The notes: a model not told the origin generated them from the letters alone. Counted from the first letter of the stretch, positions 23,011 through 35,790 are shown. The stretch is 64,000 nucleotides of DNA from Asterias rubens (GCF_902459465.1 NC_047064.1:7900762-7964761); one strand, 5' to 3'. Translations and numbers: made by a program.

Positions 23011-23535
23011 TTAAAGGAACACGTTGCCTTGAATCGGTCGAGTTGGTCTTTGAAAAGCGTTCTGTATAAAATGACAAGTAGGCGGCTGTGCTCCGAAGCT
23101 AACTCAACAAGCCTCCCTATGGGATTTTGTGAACAGAAAAAATCACAAGTTACAACTGGTCAATTCGTATAACCGTTTGTTATAAAGTGTATAATTATGG
23201 GTAGAAAGATGTTGTAAAAGTAGAATACAATGATCAACACAAATATGCCTCGAAATTGTGTGGTTTTCTTTTTACTTCGTCGACTAACACGGTCTGCCAT
23301 TTATGGGAGCAAAATTTTTGACTCCCAGCAAAATTTTTGACTCCCATAAAAATAAATGTCCGACCGTGTTAGTTCGCGACGTAAAAGGAAAACCGTGCAA
23401 TTTTGAGTGATACTTGTGTGGATCATTATATTCTTCTTTTAAAACATCTTTCTAACCATATGCATTTCATAACAAACGGTTTCAAACGCTTTCTATAGAC
23501 CAACTCGTCCGATCCAAGGTAACGTCTTTCTTTAA
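23011..23535. mobile_element. family B MITE copy 2 with internal extra sequence
   Basis: It starts ttaaaggaacacgttgcctt and ends with a tctttctttaa variant. A block of about 95 bases (from about 23069 to 23165, starting aaaatgacaagtaggcgg) has no match in copies 1 and 3. The centre carries a duplicated ttttgactccca. Confidence 0.8.
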
Positions 23536-24007
23536 AACGTTGCCATCTAAAAACAAATAATAAAACAAACAAAACTACCGAATCAATGTTCCCAGGGGGC
23601 TGAACCAAAACAAGGTCAGGTTGATCCCGAAAATGTTTTTTTGTTAAATGGGACTTTAGCTCGGATTATGCTTCCTCTTTGGCCCATTTCTTGGGCATTA
23701 TGTCAGGTCACCCTGACCCAGGAAAGGGTCGGTTCTGACCCTTAAAGTTTTAGATTGAAAATCAATCCAATCGATTATTTATTGATTTCCTTTATTTACC
23801 CAAGGTGAGCCAAATCAGTATAAAGAACTGGTTTCCATATGTGACAGCCTATTTGATTTTGTCCCTATAAAGTTTCAATCGATAGTTCGAAGTTCTGTTA
23901 AAAACTTAAAAAGCGATATCTGGACAGTCATCGGTTACATTGTGGTATTTCACCCTTCAAAATAAACAAGGCATTATGTAGTATCGTATACAATTCCACG
24001 TGTAGAC

Positions 24008-24376
24008 TTAAAGGCAGTGGACACTATTGGTAGTTGTCAAAGACTAGCCTTCACAGTTGGTGTATCTTAACATATGCATAAAATAACTAACCTGTGAAAA
24101 TTTGAGCTCAATCGGTCATCAAAGTTGCAAAATAATGAAATAAGAAAACACCCTAGTAACACCCTTGTGTGCGTTTAGATGGTTGATTTCGAGACCTCAA
24201 GGTCTCGAAATCAAATTCGTGGAAAATTACTTCTATCTCGAAAACTACTCCACTCCGAGGGAGCCGTTTCTCACAATGTTTTATACTGCCAACCTCTCCC
24301 CATTACTCTTTTACCAAGTGAGGTTTAATGCTAATAATTATTTTGAGTAATTACCAATAGCGTCCACTGCCTTTAA
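24008..24376. mobile_element. family A MITE, complete
   Basis: It starts ttaaaggcagtggacactat and ends tagcgtccactgcctttaa, with a shortened central palindrome (gagacctcaaggtctcgaaa). Confidence 0.85.
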
Positions 24377-25273
24377 CTCGATTATTATTGTGTAAATGAA
24401 TAAACAAACCCTTTTCCCAACATGTTAAATCGATGTACAGTTTTGCAAAGAATTATTTTAATTTCTTTAAGGCACAACAAAGGCACCGCTGTTGTTTATG
24501 TATAAACGCCACCCCGCTCTATGTTATTTGCAATTGTTCGTCTAAACTTTAAGGTGTAACGAACTAAGTGACTGTTCTCTCGAGTGTGATGACGCGCGCC
24601 GTAGCCTACATTAACTTGTTATTGTTTTGTTCAATTTATTCCATATCTATTTCTTTCTTTCGCGGGGTGGTGCGGGGGGGGGGGGGGGTACTCTTCCAAA
24701 CAGGTGTTGCATTTGTTAGAGAGAGTCGTATAATGTTTTCGCACTGACACGACAGAGAATACGCCACAAAAGAAGGTTGTCAGAATCACGTTACATAGCC
24801 ATAAACTACAATTTACAAAATGTCATGCCAAAAAAGGGGCACTTCCTGCCAAATCTATAAAATCTGGGGAATTTCTGCTCGTCAGTTACATGCAGATGAG
24901 AAGTAGAGCTTCCACATTACTATTAACAGTGGCATATAATGAAAGCATGTATATCAACATACAGAATGTTGAAGACACCACATCACAATGATATCATGTC
25001 TTATGTTTCGGTTGTGTTCACTTTTCATGCAGTTTTCGTTTCCGGGAAGTGTGTTGTTTTGGCGTTCGATGTCACATTTTAATAACAAACTGTTCAATGT
25101 GTTTTCAAGAATACGACCACATTACTAAGGTGACATGGCAATGAATATGATATTAATCGTCTCAATATCATTTGTATTGTTATAATTGTTGGAAGTTTTT
25201 ATTCAAAGCGAAGCAAGCATATAGAAAAAACAACGGAGTAAAATCTTGAAGTCGTCAGCTCAGAACTATAAGG

Positions 25274-25492
25274 TCTCGAAAGATTTGCGGTAACACCATG
25301 TTATCTCTAAATGAGTTGGAGTGGTTCTGAAAAGAGCCGTTGGCTTCAACTCGACGTTTCGATCAGAATGCTCTGATTGTTTTTCTGGAGAAAGCTCAGA
25401 GCATACTGATAGAAACGTCGAGTTGAAACCAACGGTTCTTTTCAGAGCCACCCAACTCATTTTGAGATAGTCATAAGGTGTTACCGCAAACC
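25274..25492. repeat. foldback element with about 90-nt arms
   Basis: The left arm (gatttgcggtaacacc, gagttggagtggttctgaaa, caactcgacgtttcgatcag) pairs with the right arm (ctgatagaaacgtcgagttg, ttttcagagccacccaactc, ggtgttaccgcaaac). A motif like its arm (gtcgaaacgttgagacc) also appears near 62420. Confidence 0.8.
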
Positions 25493-26967
25493 TTTTATAT
25501 CGTATTTCCACCATGCAAAGTTCCAAATCCAACTAGAAGGTCATTATACACGTACGTATTGATAAAAGGGTCATTTACATAACAAAAAAACGTACACGTT
25601 TGAAAAAAATCGTACACGTTTGAAAAAATGAATGTCTTACTTGGAAAACAAATGATTCTTTATGATCAATAAACTCCATTTACCAGGAGCTCCAAAATAT
25701 GCAAAAGCAGTTTTGCGATATCTATACAAATTGCACTAGGGGCCAGTATTATACCTATGAGCAGACGAACTACTAGTGCTTGTCGTGACTTATTAAAAGC
25801 AAAATTAATGAAGAAATTGCCAGCCTTCTTTGTCATTACTTTGAAAATATTTGTACGTTATCTTTACTTTATACATTTGACATTATTGTTAACATTATTT
25901 TAACTTTTTACTTTGCAAACAAAATAAATTTGAGGGTATTTTCTAAAAGTTAAAGCATTTCTCTGCATAATCGGATAGTTAAATGCTGAGTGAAATGTAG
26001 TCTGATGTTTTTAGTAGCTTTCAGTCGAGTACAAAGTGCTGCCGACTATAGTACTAAAGTATACGAGTGCTTGGGTAGTAGGTTTAAGGTTTTACAACAT
26101 GTGTCCGAGAACCAGGTATTCTGATATCCAAATACCAAGTCCAACAGCCGAGTACCAAGTCCAACAGCCGAGTACCAAGTATATTTGATCCCTGAGAACG
26201 AATACAAGTATTTAGGCCTTAGTTTACGAGTACATCCGAGTACCAAATATTATAATTTCTGAGTACCAAGTCTACGAGTACCGGGTATCTTGGATCTCCG
26301 AGTACATGTACAATGAGTCCTTCAACTTCTATTTCTTATTATATACAATCTTATCAATGGTTCTCTTGAGTACATTATCACCGTATTGTGACCAGCACAA
26401 GGCAAACAAACTATATCCTCCGTCAAATGTACATAGAGTTTAGATGTCCATATATGCATCATAATCAAAGGTTTTTACAAATACAGATCTTTCGCAAAAC
26501 ATTGTCAAGTATGGACAAAATATTGTAATTTTGGTCATCGCTATAATTACAGCTCTTTTGAAATGAATCGGCGTCCGTTTAACTGATCTATTTCATAACG
26601 AAACAAGAGAGAACCAGAGTTTGTGATAATTTTACTGAAACAAACATTGTAAGTGATAAAAGACATATTATGATAATAATAACAGCATGATCCTGGTACA
26701 ATACATCAGTACATTACAATGAGCTACAGGTGATGCAATGCATTAAACTGAACCACCTTGTTCAGGATATGGGGAGCTCTGACGACATGGTGAATTTCAA
26801 TATAAAAATGACCGAACAAAAAATTTAATCACGGTGGCTTCTCTTCAACCACGAGTATAAGCTAAGTGAGCCAACCTTGCAGTCTAGAGCACAAACATAA
26901 TTACCAACCGTGTACTAACAGCCAAGATGGTCCTTGCTTTCAGAAAGAAAGCACAACACTAACATGT

Positions 26968-27183
26968 TTGCTTGCTTGATCTTCCTGTCAAGGGAATTTG
27001 GGGATATAAACACTAAGCTGCAAAAGCCAAACATGAACTGCACTAATCAAGAAATTGTGACAACTATAGACAACAGTACTTATTTTAGGCATAGCGAAAT
27101 CAGTGGTTAGCTTTGTAGGATTCGAACCCACCACCTTGTGATTGCAAGTCCCACAGCGTCTTAACCACTGGGCCAGTGACATT
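26968..27183 (-). mobile_element. tRNA-derived SINE, family 1
   Basis: On the minus strand there is an A box (tggcccagtggttaagacg) and a B box (gggttcgaatcc) of a tRNA-like head. A body follows with gtcacaatttcttgatt and tttatatcccc, then a tail of short gcaagcaaac repeats. It matches the copy at 49765-50091. Confidence 0.75.
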
Positions 27184-27233
27184 CAATATAAAGTACCGTT
27201 AGGGTACAGTTTCTATGGCACTGATGTATTCAT

Positions 27234-28228
27234 TTAGTTTATCATCGAGAAACGTGATTTGCTTCCGTCTTTCTTATCCGGTGATGTCGGTGAAGCCCCG
27301 GCGGAAATTCGGTCGTATCCTTCGGCAGGGCCAGCTCCATTATCCTTGGTCCCATTGCGCTTTAGCTTTGAGTATTCACCGTCAGACTCGGCCGTAGTTA
27401 CTGCCGCGTGACGCGGTCTCTTAACCAGCGAAGCCTCCCGGTTGATGCGCTCATATTCATTGTCTTGTGTCGACTCCAACATAGGGAGAGGTTGATCTTC
27501 CGATTTGGTCTTCTTGGTCTGACGTTGTTTGTTTGACTTACCCGATTTGTCGAAGATCATCTTCAGGGGAAATCGGCTGACAGCACTCTGTACGAACGAG
27601 GCGTCGCTCATGCTTCGTCGACCCCGAACCGCCCGGGTGTCTGCTCCCGTGTCGACGTCATTCTCCTGAGCGTTGGAGTTCAGCTGGAAGTAGAAAGGGT
27701 CTCCCTTGGTTGTATTATCACGTGCCGGGGGAAGGCAATCTGGCTTTTTGGAGATCACAGTCGAAGCGTACTCGTTCCCATCTCCAGCTCGATCCCGGTG
27801 TCTCTCGAGAGTTCTGTTGGAGGGAGTAGTGCCTGTATCTTCCGGTCCGGGGGCGTCGTCGCACTCGCCGCTCGTCCTCTGAAACGGCTCCGTTTTCTGT
27901 AGCTCGTATGTGATCCTCTTCATATCGAATTGAGGCTTGCTAGTGGCGGTGGCATGTGCCCGCTTGGCTTTACCTCTTGGAAGACTCAGGGAGCGCTTGT
28001 TCTTACGAGCTAAGGTCGGCTTGACTCTTTGGACGAGTCCGCCCACTGCGCCTTTAGACTTTACCGAGTCGTCCTCTTTGGTCTCGCCCTGCTGACCGCC
28101 ACTGGACCTGTCTTGGCCCCGGGCTTCGGGGTTGGGAGAAGACTGAGGGACTGGTAGCTCTTCACGGACGGTCCCCGGTGAGTCTGAACGTACCGGTGCG
28201 TATGTGTCTCTAGACACCCTCGGGGAAC
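27234..28228 (-). CDS. minus receptor last exon (cytoplasmic tail)
   Basis: This 995-nt exon follows acceptor gaattcgacag and ends with a stop at 27234-27236. It is GC-rich compared with the flanks and free of stops over 330 codons. It is hydrophilic, with basic patches (LARKNKRSLSLPRGKAKR; KSNKQRQTKKTK) and the motifs YELQ, YFQL, YERI, YSKL and YDRI. It has no transmembrane segment or known folded domain. Confidence 0.85.
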
Positions 28229-31200
28229 CTGTCGAATTCAACCAATGAGAATGCAACTGTTTCTATATAGTGTAAATCAATCAGTTGGTAATAATTATGA
28301 TCCAACTTTGTGTGTGATTTTTGGCAGATTAACGTTTTTGAGTTTGTTTTTGTTTTTGTTTTTGCTTTCACGATTGATAATTGGCGATTGTGTATCAGTT
28401 CCTAAGTGGCCCGAGTTAACAAGTAGCCGCAATCTTTGGAGCTAAATGGCGAGTCTCAACATATTTTTATGCATAAAATAGCAAATCTGTGAAAATTTGA
28501 GCCCATATTGGTCGTCGAAGTTGCGAGATAACAGTGACAGAAAAACACCATTGTCGCACGAAGTTGTGTGCTTTCAGATGCTTGAGGTCTCGACATCAAA
28601 TTCGTGGAAAATTACTTTTTTCTCGATAACCACATCACTTCAGAGGGAGTCGTTTCTCACAAAGTTTTATACTACCAACCTCTCCCTATTACTCGTTACT
28701 AAGTAAGGTTTTATGCTAATAATTATTTTGAGTAATTACCGAAAATGTCCATAGACAACCAGACGACCGAACATTAACTCATTTTTTTTATATAAGAAAT
28801 TGCCTTTGCATTGGGCGTGCCATAACACATGACCACAATAATGAAAATGTCGCAACAATTCAAAAGTGTTTTTGGATTTGTTAATGTTTTGTTTGTGGTA
28901 ATCTATAATTTCCCCGTAATGACAACACCTACCTCTGTGTACGAGGTTGAATCTTCCATTGCCTGCCTCTTTGTCTACATCGAGAATCCTGATGAAAAAC
29001 CAAGGCACAGTGGTTTAAGACCCAGACATCAGGTCCGATTTTTTTTCTGAGATAACTACATATCTTTGGTGACTTGAACAAGAAGAACTAATTTGTTGAA
29101 GAATTTTTATTTTTTTGAAATTTATGACCCTGGTTTTTTAAGGATTTGTAGTTCGTATATTGTGACATATGTTTATATTCAGCAAAAATCACAAACCCTT
29201 ATGTTAAAAAAAAAACCAGGGTAGGCATATACAAATTGTTTGAGAAAACAAATATTGTTTTTAAATTACCTGTATAAGTGACCTTTCGCACTGTAGAAAA
29301 TTAAATACGGACCGAAGATTTGATGATACGGCAAAAATGCTTTGAAATCTTCGACTAAAATGTCAAAAAATGCTACTTATAAAAAAAAATACCGCCACAC
29401 ATCTTTAAAATAAGCCATTAAGGGCCTGGACGAAGTGCTAAAAATATGTAATAGATTAGTAAAGTAACCATTCGTTGTGGCTAGAAATTCACGGTAAATT
29501 AGCGAAAATGAGTTTTTATTCCTGAAAATGAGAATTTTCAAAAAAGCAATTGTTTACATCGCAAAATTAAGGAAAATAAACAAAAATCAAATCGTTGGAT
29601 ATTTTCCCAATCGGGCACCAACGGCCAACATATTTTTTGTATTTGTTTCCATAAAATGATAGAGTGACTACTTAGCTTTGAAAATAAAGTAGCGCCGAAA
29701 TCCCGCAAGATCGCCTTCACTCCCAAAAACTAAGTTTTCAGAACGCTGTTTTTAACCAAAAACATCGTGTACATTAACATTACACACGGAAGATATATCG
29801 CCCTCTGTTGACTTCAAAACCACATCATAAAAATTGTCACAATAATTCGTGAATCACGACACGGATCGATAAATTGTGGATTATTTTAATGGACAACCAC
29901 GTTTTATCTACCTAAAGATGACATTGAGACATGCTTGAGATATTATAAAGGTATTTTTGACCGATTATGAAGGTATTTTGACCGATTATTGTACAGAAAG
30001 TTGTCGATGTCGGGGTCACATAGGGTTTTAAACCACTGTGCAAGGGAGACAATCAGAGCATGACACATAAGGTGGCGTGCCCCCCCCCCCCCCCCCCCAC
30101 CCAACCAGACTGGTTTGTCACGTGGGCCAAGCGGGTATAAATACATAATATCACGGTGTGGCCATCTTGATTTTACTCAATTCCAACTTAGTGTAACCAA
30201 ACTGAGGCTGGACGAACTAATAGTCTGGTGCCATGTTTACTTGTTAGCAATCATTACTGTTATGGAAACAGGGAACATGACGAAGATGGTGACAGCGTGA
30301 TAATAAATTTCTATTGTGATGGGGGTAATACAAACCATCCTGTATGCATTTTTGCTGTTTCCTTGTATCGGAAACAATACAATCAGTCACCAGTGAGGGT
30401 GATTTTTCCAATCTCAGTCCAATCACGATAAAAGATGGAGAACCTCGGTTGTCTTTCTATTGTTGTGCTGGATATTTGTTTTGTCTGGTTGATGTTGTTG
30501 CTGTTTCCTCATAATTATAGGAAACAGTACAATCATTCACATGTGAGGTTGGTTTTTTGAGGTCTCCTGAGACGAACATTATTTGTTTGGCTCATTTCTC
30601 AAAAACTTAAGCAAAGCAAGTAATATTTTAAGGGAAGCATTCTACCATCTTCATCTTCTTCATTGATGTACTGCCAGTGCGCGTGGCCAACCTAGACTTG
30701 ATTCAAGTCCCGTTTCTCGTGCGAGAGGTCCCTAAAAGCATGCCGCAGTCAAAATGTAGCTATCGTGTATCACAAAACAATAGTTTTCTGGCGATGGCAC
30801 GGGATTGGGACTTGATTGAAGTCTATGCCCAACCTCGCCGTCGTCTGGATGAAGTTGCTCGGCAATGACAGTCAATTAGCGTTTGCCGCGAATCTCTTGG
30901 CGGTGATTTGAAGCGATTGGCCCCGATACAGGTTTTCTCCCGCCCGCTCATTGCTCAGCCTAACCGTGATCCGTTTCAACATCTCTCCCCATTGGGTATT
31001 CGCCCCACCCACAAGAACATGCACAGCTCACATGAGTGATTTGGTAATTAATAGGGTGAGCCGATTTCGGGTGAATGCAATCGACCATATTTCAACACTA
31101 GCCAAAATTATGAGTATCCATTACGAGGTAGGGCTATTACAATATTTAATAGGTCGTTGATTCGAAAACTCAAAGTTTTTTTATAGTGTTTTTTTTATCA

Positions 31201-33326
31201 GAAAAGGCACATGCTCATGTTGGGAAATTGACTAATTCAATATCTTACTGATAACATCTGTACCGAATTGTGCGAAGTGAGTCAATGGGTCAGAGTTGAT
31301 CCACAGTGGACCTCGTTGACCTGATTCCATGGGTCAATCAGATTCGGAAAGGGTCTGACAAACACACGGATTTGTGTTCGAGTTTGGAACCATTAAATGA
31401 ATGGTTAAAAAAAGGATTCTTTCCCCATTATAATTAAAGTTGCTCTGCCCCATTTTTTTCAGAAACACAAGTTATTTTGCAGTGAACGAATATTGACTGT
31501 GGTGTTTTAAAACGAAACTCATTAAACACCTTCGCATATGCCACGAACATGTCAATGCACAAGCAAGTTTAAACTACATTTAGGGCCTTAACACACATGA
31601 CACATTACTTCCAGGCAACTTGGAGGCAATCATTTGCACTATGTGGATACGGAACGCTTCGCTAGAAAAAGAGACATTCTATAAAAACTTTAAAAGAGAA
31701 CGGATTTCCTTCTTGTAAATTGCCTCGTGTGGCATGGGCCTTTGCAAACCAAAACCCTTTTGCACATGACTGATGGACATGACATAGTCTGGATCCCGAC
31801 AATAATTTATACATAAAAATATATTTTTTCTTAAAGTTAATTACCCCTTTTTCAAGCAGACAACAATCCGACCATCCTTCATAATAACAAGTAAGGGAGA
31901 CTATGAGCGCTTTTTGTTTTGATAACATTGCTGTGCTATTATAACCTTGGCCAGGGGGGATGGGGTGCAGTGTATTTTCCTGTTTTAACTTTAGACACCC
32001 CGATTTTGTTTTTACCGTATATAGTTCCACCCTGGTAAGGTCGTTTTACATATATACAACCTCCCCATCCGACTTTATTCTTACACTCTCAAAAGACCTG
32101 GGCTCTGTGTCCCAATAGGCCTGACGAATTTTCAGGTCAGGCTGATCCGAAAAGTGGTTAAGAAATGGGATCAGGCTCAACGGGACCGGGATCTTGTTGG
32201 TCAATCTCCCTCTACTGCGCGGAAGTTTTTAGAGTATAATAAAGCTCATTGAACAATTCAAAAAGGCAAACACAAGTTATGCCAGAAGCCAATGGAAATT
32301 CCCGCTCCACATTCTCATTTTTAAAGGATAGTGGCATTATTACATACAGACATGGTTTCTTATATCATTTCCCATAGGTATCGCATCATGGTTTCCTGTA
32401 GGAACTATAGATTAGGATATCAACTCCGGATATAAATGGCGGGAAAGTTCAGGAAGGCCATTCATTAAAAGTCCCCGAACCCTACTGCTATTTTCTGCTA
32501 CAAACACCATTCAGTGCTTCTATGTTTAGCTATTAACCCTACCCCAACTGACAGGAAACTGCGGGTCTAGGCATTTGAAGGGTGTGTAACGCAACTCGTT
32601 TTAATAGCACTCCCCGGAAAAAAAATCGTAAACTTGTTTGCCAAGTTAATAAGAAGAAATACTTCACCTGGTCTTTTTCGTTTTCTCTCTGCGATTCCCG
32701 TAGTTCGATCACAGGAAAAATAAGTTTGCCGTTGTTTGTTCTATAACGGCGCTTCAGAACGCAATACACAATATTATTAGCAATCACCGCAATTCTCATC
32801 CAAGCAGCCAATATGCACAGGCGCCATATCTTAAAGTTTGACATAGATCCTCGGAAACTGCATGCTGCAAATACAAAATGGACTCTGCTTGTATGCTATA
32901 ATGTCAGGTTTTGTACTAGTGTGCCACATTTCTTTAAAACAAGCGCGCCATTATGGTTGTTATAATAATATGTCATTATTGTGGACTCGGATTTCGCCCA
33001 GAATTTTGTGTGCACCGATCATGCGCATTGTGACGGGGGCTATAAACAAATCAGGACCTCCCAACACCCTATGAAACAAAATATCAGCAAGGAGAGTACA
33101 AAGTTGCACAAGGCCCTTAGACTAAGGGAATACCGTTATAGTTTGGTACTTACCAAGTAATTATAGAACTTTGTTGACGGTAGATCTTCCACAATGCAAC
33201 GACAACCACCACGATCAAAACAATCAAAGCGAATAAGTTCACAGCAGTCGTCACCAAGATATACAAACCTAGACAACCTATTGAAAAGACGTATACCGAG
33301 ATATGAATGTACTTCATACATTTCAT
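27234..33326 (-). CDS. orphan membrane protein with YxxI/L tail (paralogue of the plus receptor; 5' end uncertain)
   Basis: Coding exons on the minus strand are 33326 (or 33268)-33154, 28988-28933 and 28228-27234, in phase throughout. The transmembrane part reads TTAVNLFALIVLIVVVVVAL then WKIYRQQ, so the tail should face the cytosol. The tail (about 330 residues) is basic in its middle and has YFQL (256), YERI (335), YSKL (362) and YDRI (381), numbered from an ATG at 33326 (407 aa). Exon phases after the helix (2, 1) and the large last exon match the plus receptor. The start is open: the ATG at 33326 has an in-frame stop upstream, but an acceptor at 33269 (ttgtctag) may instead join ectodomain exons further right. 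I do not recognise the family. An SH2-binding role is inferred from the motifs only. Confidence 0.65.
28454..28752. mobile_element. truncated family A MITE in the intron of the minus receptor
   Basis: Internal landmarks are tgcataaaatagcaaatctg, the gcgagata motif, gagggagtcgtttctcac and a degraded right end gagtaattaccgaaaatgtcc. The left TTAA end is missing. Confidence 0.75.
28933..28988 (-). CDS. minus receptor linker exon
   Basis: This 56-nt exon has acceptor ggtttttcatcag and donor CAGAG/GTAGGT, phase 2 to 1. It encodes ILDVDKEAGNGRFNLVHR. It supplies exactly the phase change needed between the transmembrane exon and the tail exon, as the 110-nt exon does in the plus receptor. Confidence 0.65.
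28989..33153 (-). other. large intron of minus receptor gene
   Basis: These 4.2 kb are mostly AT-rich. A C-run lies at 30078-30098. I see no repeat family with clear ends. A splice-like block at 32673-32745 has good borders but no phase that fits both neighbours, so it is left out. Confidence 0.5.
33154..33326 (-). CDS. minus receptor transmembrane exon (possible first exon)
   Basis: The donor ATTACTTG/GTAAGT at 33153 is strong. The frame reads MKCMKYIHISVYVFSIGCLG and then a long Leu/Val/Ile helix ending VALWKIYR. If translation begins here, the protein has almost no ectodomain and perhaps two adjacent helices. If the acceptor at 33270-33269 is used, the exon starts at 33268 and only the second helix is kept, giving a type I receptor like the plus gene. 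Confidence 0.6.
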
Positions 33327-33504
33327 TATTACATTATTCCCCCTTTTTATCTCTGACTTCTGGATCTGAATCTGGTCTCATGAACGCTCTAACTAGAGCC
33401 AAACAGGACGAGGAAGAAATTTCAGTTTTAGATGTGGGAGGAAATCACCGGAGATTTATTTCAGGGAAAACACACATCCTCATGGACTAAAAAACACAAT
33501 CCAC

Positions 33505-33590
33505 ATAAGTGCCCCGGTAGGATTCGAACCGGGGTCCCAGAGGTGGAAGGCGATACACCAACCTCACCTGACTGGCAGACATGGATGTAC
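33505..33590 (-). mobile_element. tRNA-like SINE head, family 2
   Basis: The minus strand reads a tRNA-like A box (gccagtcaggtgaggttggt) and B box (ccggttcgaatcctaccgg). It lacks a clean cloverleaf, so I read it as SINE-derived and not a working tRNA gene. Confidence 0.6.
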
Positions 33591-34904
33591 AAAATAACCG
33601 CACTCCTATTTTTTATTATTTTTTTTTTCCGCAGCCGCACTTCCATTGTTTTGTGTGTGTGTGTGGAATATTACTATCATTCTGCTTGAAATCAACTAAT
33701 ATTGACGAGTCATCTTTACGACTTTTGTTCTGGGAAAACGCCACTGGGACAAATGAACATGACCCAATCTCATGGTGAACCAGTGCACAATAGTGAAGCA
33801 TAACAAACTTATTCCCGATCTAAGTTATCTGCTCAAAAGAAATAAGCAGCGTCCGGAACCAGACGCAAGCAACAAACATTACATCATGTTAGGCTGGTAA
33901 CCAGCTCCCTCGAGCACAGCTTTTATACTAAAAATAGTAAAATGATAATGCTTGCTTTGGTGGCTGTTAAATACTGGTCATGCACAATATTATTTAAAGA
34001 AACAAAGCTGCCCTGTAGAGCAGAATAGTCTATTAAGAAATTTCTACTAAGCATAAGTAAGCGGGAAGACATAAGATATTGTAAACAACGCGTGGCGTTG
34101 TAGACTGATAACTTCTCGTGTTATTTTGCGAGCATTGTGCTTTGCTGATTATTTGTGCTTAAAGGAAAGGTACACGTTTGGTAAATCACTCTTAAAAATA
34201 ATGACAATACACACTTTTAGTAAGAAGCCTATAATGCAGCTTTCGATTGTTATAAAGCATTTTGAGAAACTTTTCACTTCGAATTAATATGGTTATGTAA
34301 AATGATATCAGTTTGTTTCATACCCCAAACTTAAATATGGGAAGCGCTACTCCCAGTGACGTTTGTCAGATTGTGGTTCCTATTACGGGTTACTTTTCCT
34401 GTGGAACATAACTTCGGATTTTCGGCGATATCTCAAAAATGCTACCACCATTTTGAAATGAAAAATTCAATTGTTAGTCTTGTTGTATAGGATTAATACA
34501 ATTGAACGGCTCCAAAAACCAAAGGTCTACTTTGCCTTTAAAGAGCAGCAGCAGCTTAAGAAGTTTGTACCTTCCAAATTGTACAGACTCTGTAAAACTG
34601 GCTCCTAATCTCTTCGAATCCAGGGGCAACTGCTATTTTTGGACTAGGCTGACTTCATTATCAACCTTAGATAGTATTGAATAACACATTGCTGACCCGG
34701 ATCTTGGGTCAACTTGACCCGGGAAATGAGTCATGCTCTCCCGGAAATGACTCCGTCCCCCTGGGCCCCAGATCGTGGTCAATTCTGACCCAAAAGTTGT
34801 ACAGGGTCACACGCAGATTACGGGGAGGGGGGGGGGGGGGCACACCTATACGTGCATAAATGCATGAACATTTGAAAAAACAGGTTCATAATTAACTACG
34901 ATTT

Positions 34905-35790
34905 TTAATTTTTTGCCTTTTTCGGTAATATAATTATAGCAATTTTTCCTTAAGATGTTTTCAAAGTGTTGAAATTATGCTGTTTTTCTCCATAAAATAT
35001 TTTTGGGAAAACAAATTCAGTATCGGGTGCACAAACTTAGTAAGAAAAAGGAGGGTTAGATTCGTTTATCCTTTGGTGCTCAAATCAAGCTGAAAAGTGG
35101 AAGGGATAGATTTGTTTATCCTCAAAACCAACCAAAAAGTAGTAGGGGTAGATTTGTTTATCCCTTGAAACTCAAACACGGCAAAATGTGCGATATATTG
35201 TAACAAATAAGTGGAATTTATCTATTTTTAAACTGTAGCATAGCAACATTAGGTTGATTTGTAAAATCTACAGCATGTTTTTCACGATTTGGAGGATAAA
35301 TGGTAAAACAAAAACTTATTGCTTTAAAATCCTGTTTCGAGAGCAATTCTCAGACCATACTGAACATTTTAAGATATGAACTTGACAAATTTGGTAATAT
35401 ATAGCAACTTTTCTTGAAGATGTTTTCAAAATGTTAAAACTATACTGTTTTTCTCCTTAAAATACCTTTGGGAGAACAAAGTCAATATCGGGTGCACAAA
35501 CTTAGCCAAAAAGAGGAGGGGATAGATTTGTATATCCTTTGGTGCTCAAATCAAGCTGAAAAGTGGAAGGGATAAATTTGTTTATCCTTTGCTGCTCAAA
35601 ACCAACCGAAAAAGAGGAAGGGATAGATTGTTGTATCCCTTGAAACTAAAACACGACAACGAGTGTGATATAATGCAACAAATACGTGTGATTTATCCAT
35701 TCGTAAAATCTACAGCATATTTTTCACGATTTGGAGGAAAAAATTGTTAAACAAAAATTTGTTGCTTTAAAATCCTGTTTCGATGACCAT
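34905..35790. repeat. diverged tandem duplication, period about 480 bp
   Basis: Two copies (about 34905-35350 and 35390-35790) share ordered landmarks: aagatgttttcaaa, ctgtttttctcc, tatcgggtgcacaaacttag, then ctcaaatcaagctgaaaagt. Within each copy, the ggatagatttgtttatcc motif is itself repeated three or four times with gctcaaa spacers. Confidence 0.8.

Larger units (their letters stand above)
19104..27233. other. intergenic region between convergent receptor genes
   Basis: These 8.1 kb separate the two tail exons, which face each other. About a third is identifiable MITE sequence (families A, B, C and D). The rest is AT-rich with no convincing exon. Both genes' 3' UTRs should lie at the edges, but I found no sure polyadenylation signal. 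Confidence 0.6.

Noticed and set aside
32673..32745. Possible exon of the minus receptor with donor GACCAG/GTGAAG
   Set aside because: No reading phase fits both the transmembrane exon and the tail exon. Joining it gives TGA at the junction.
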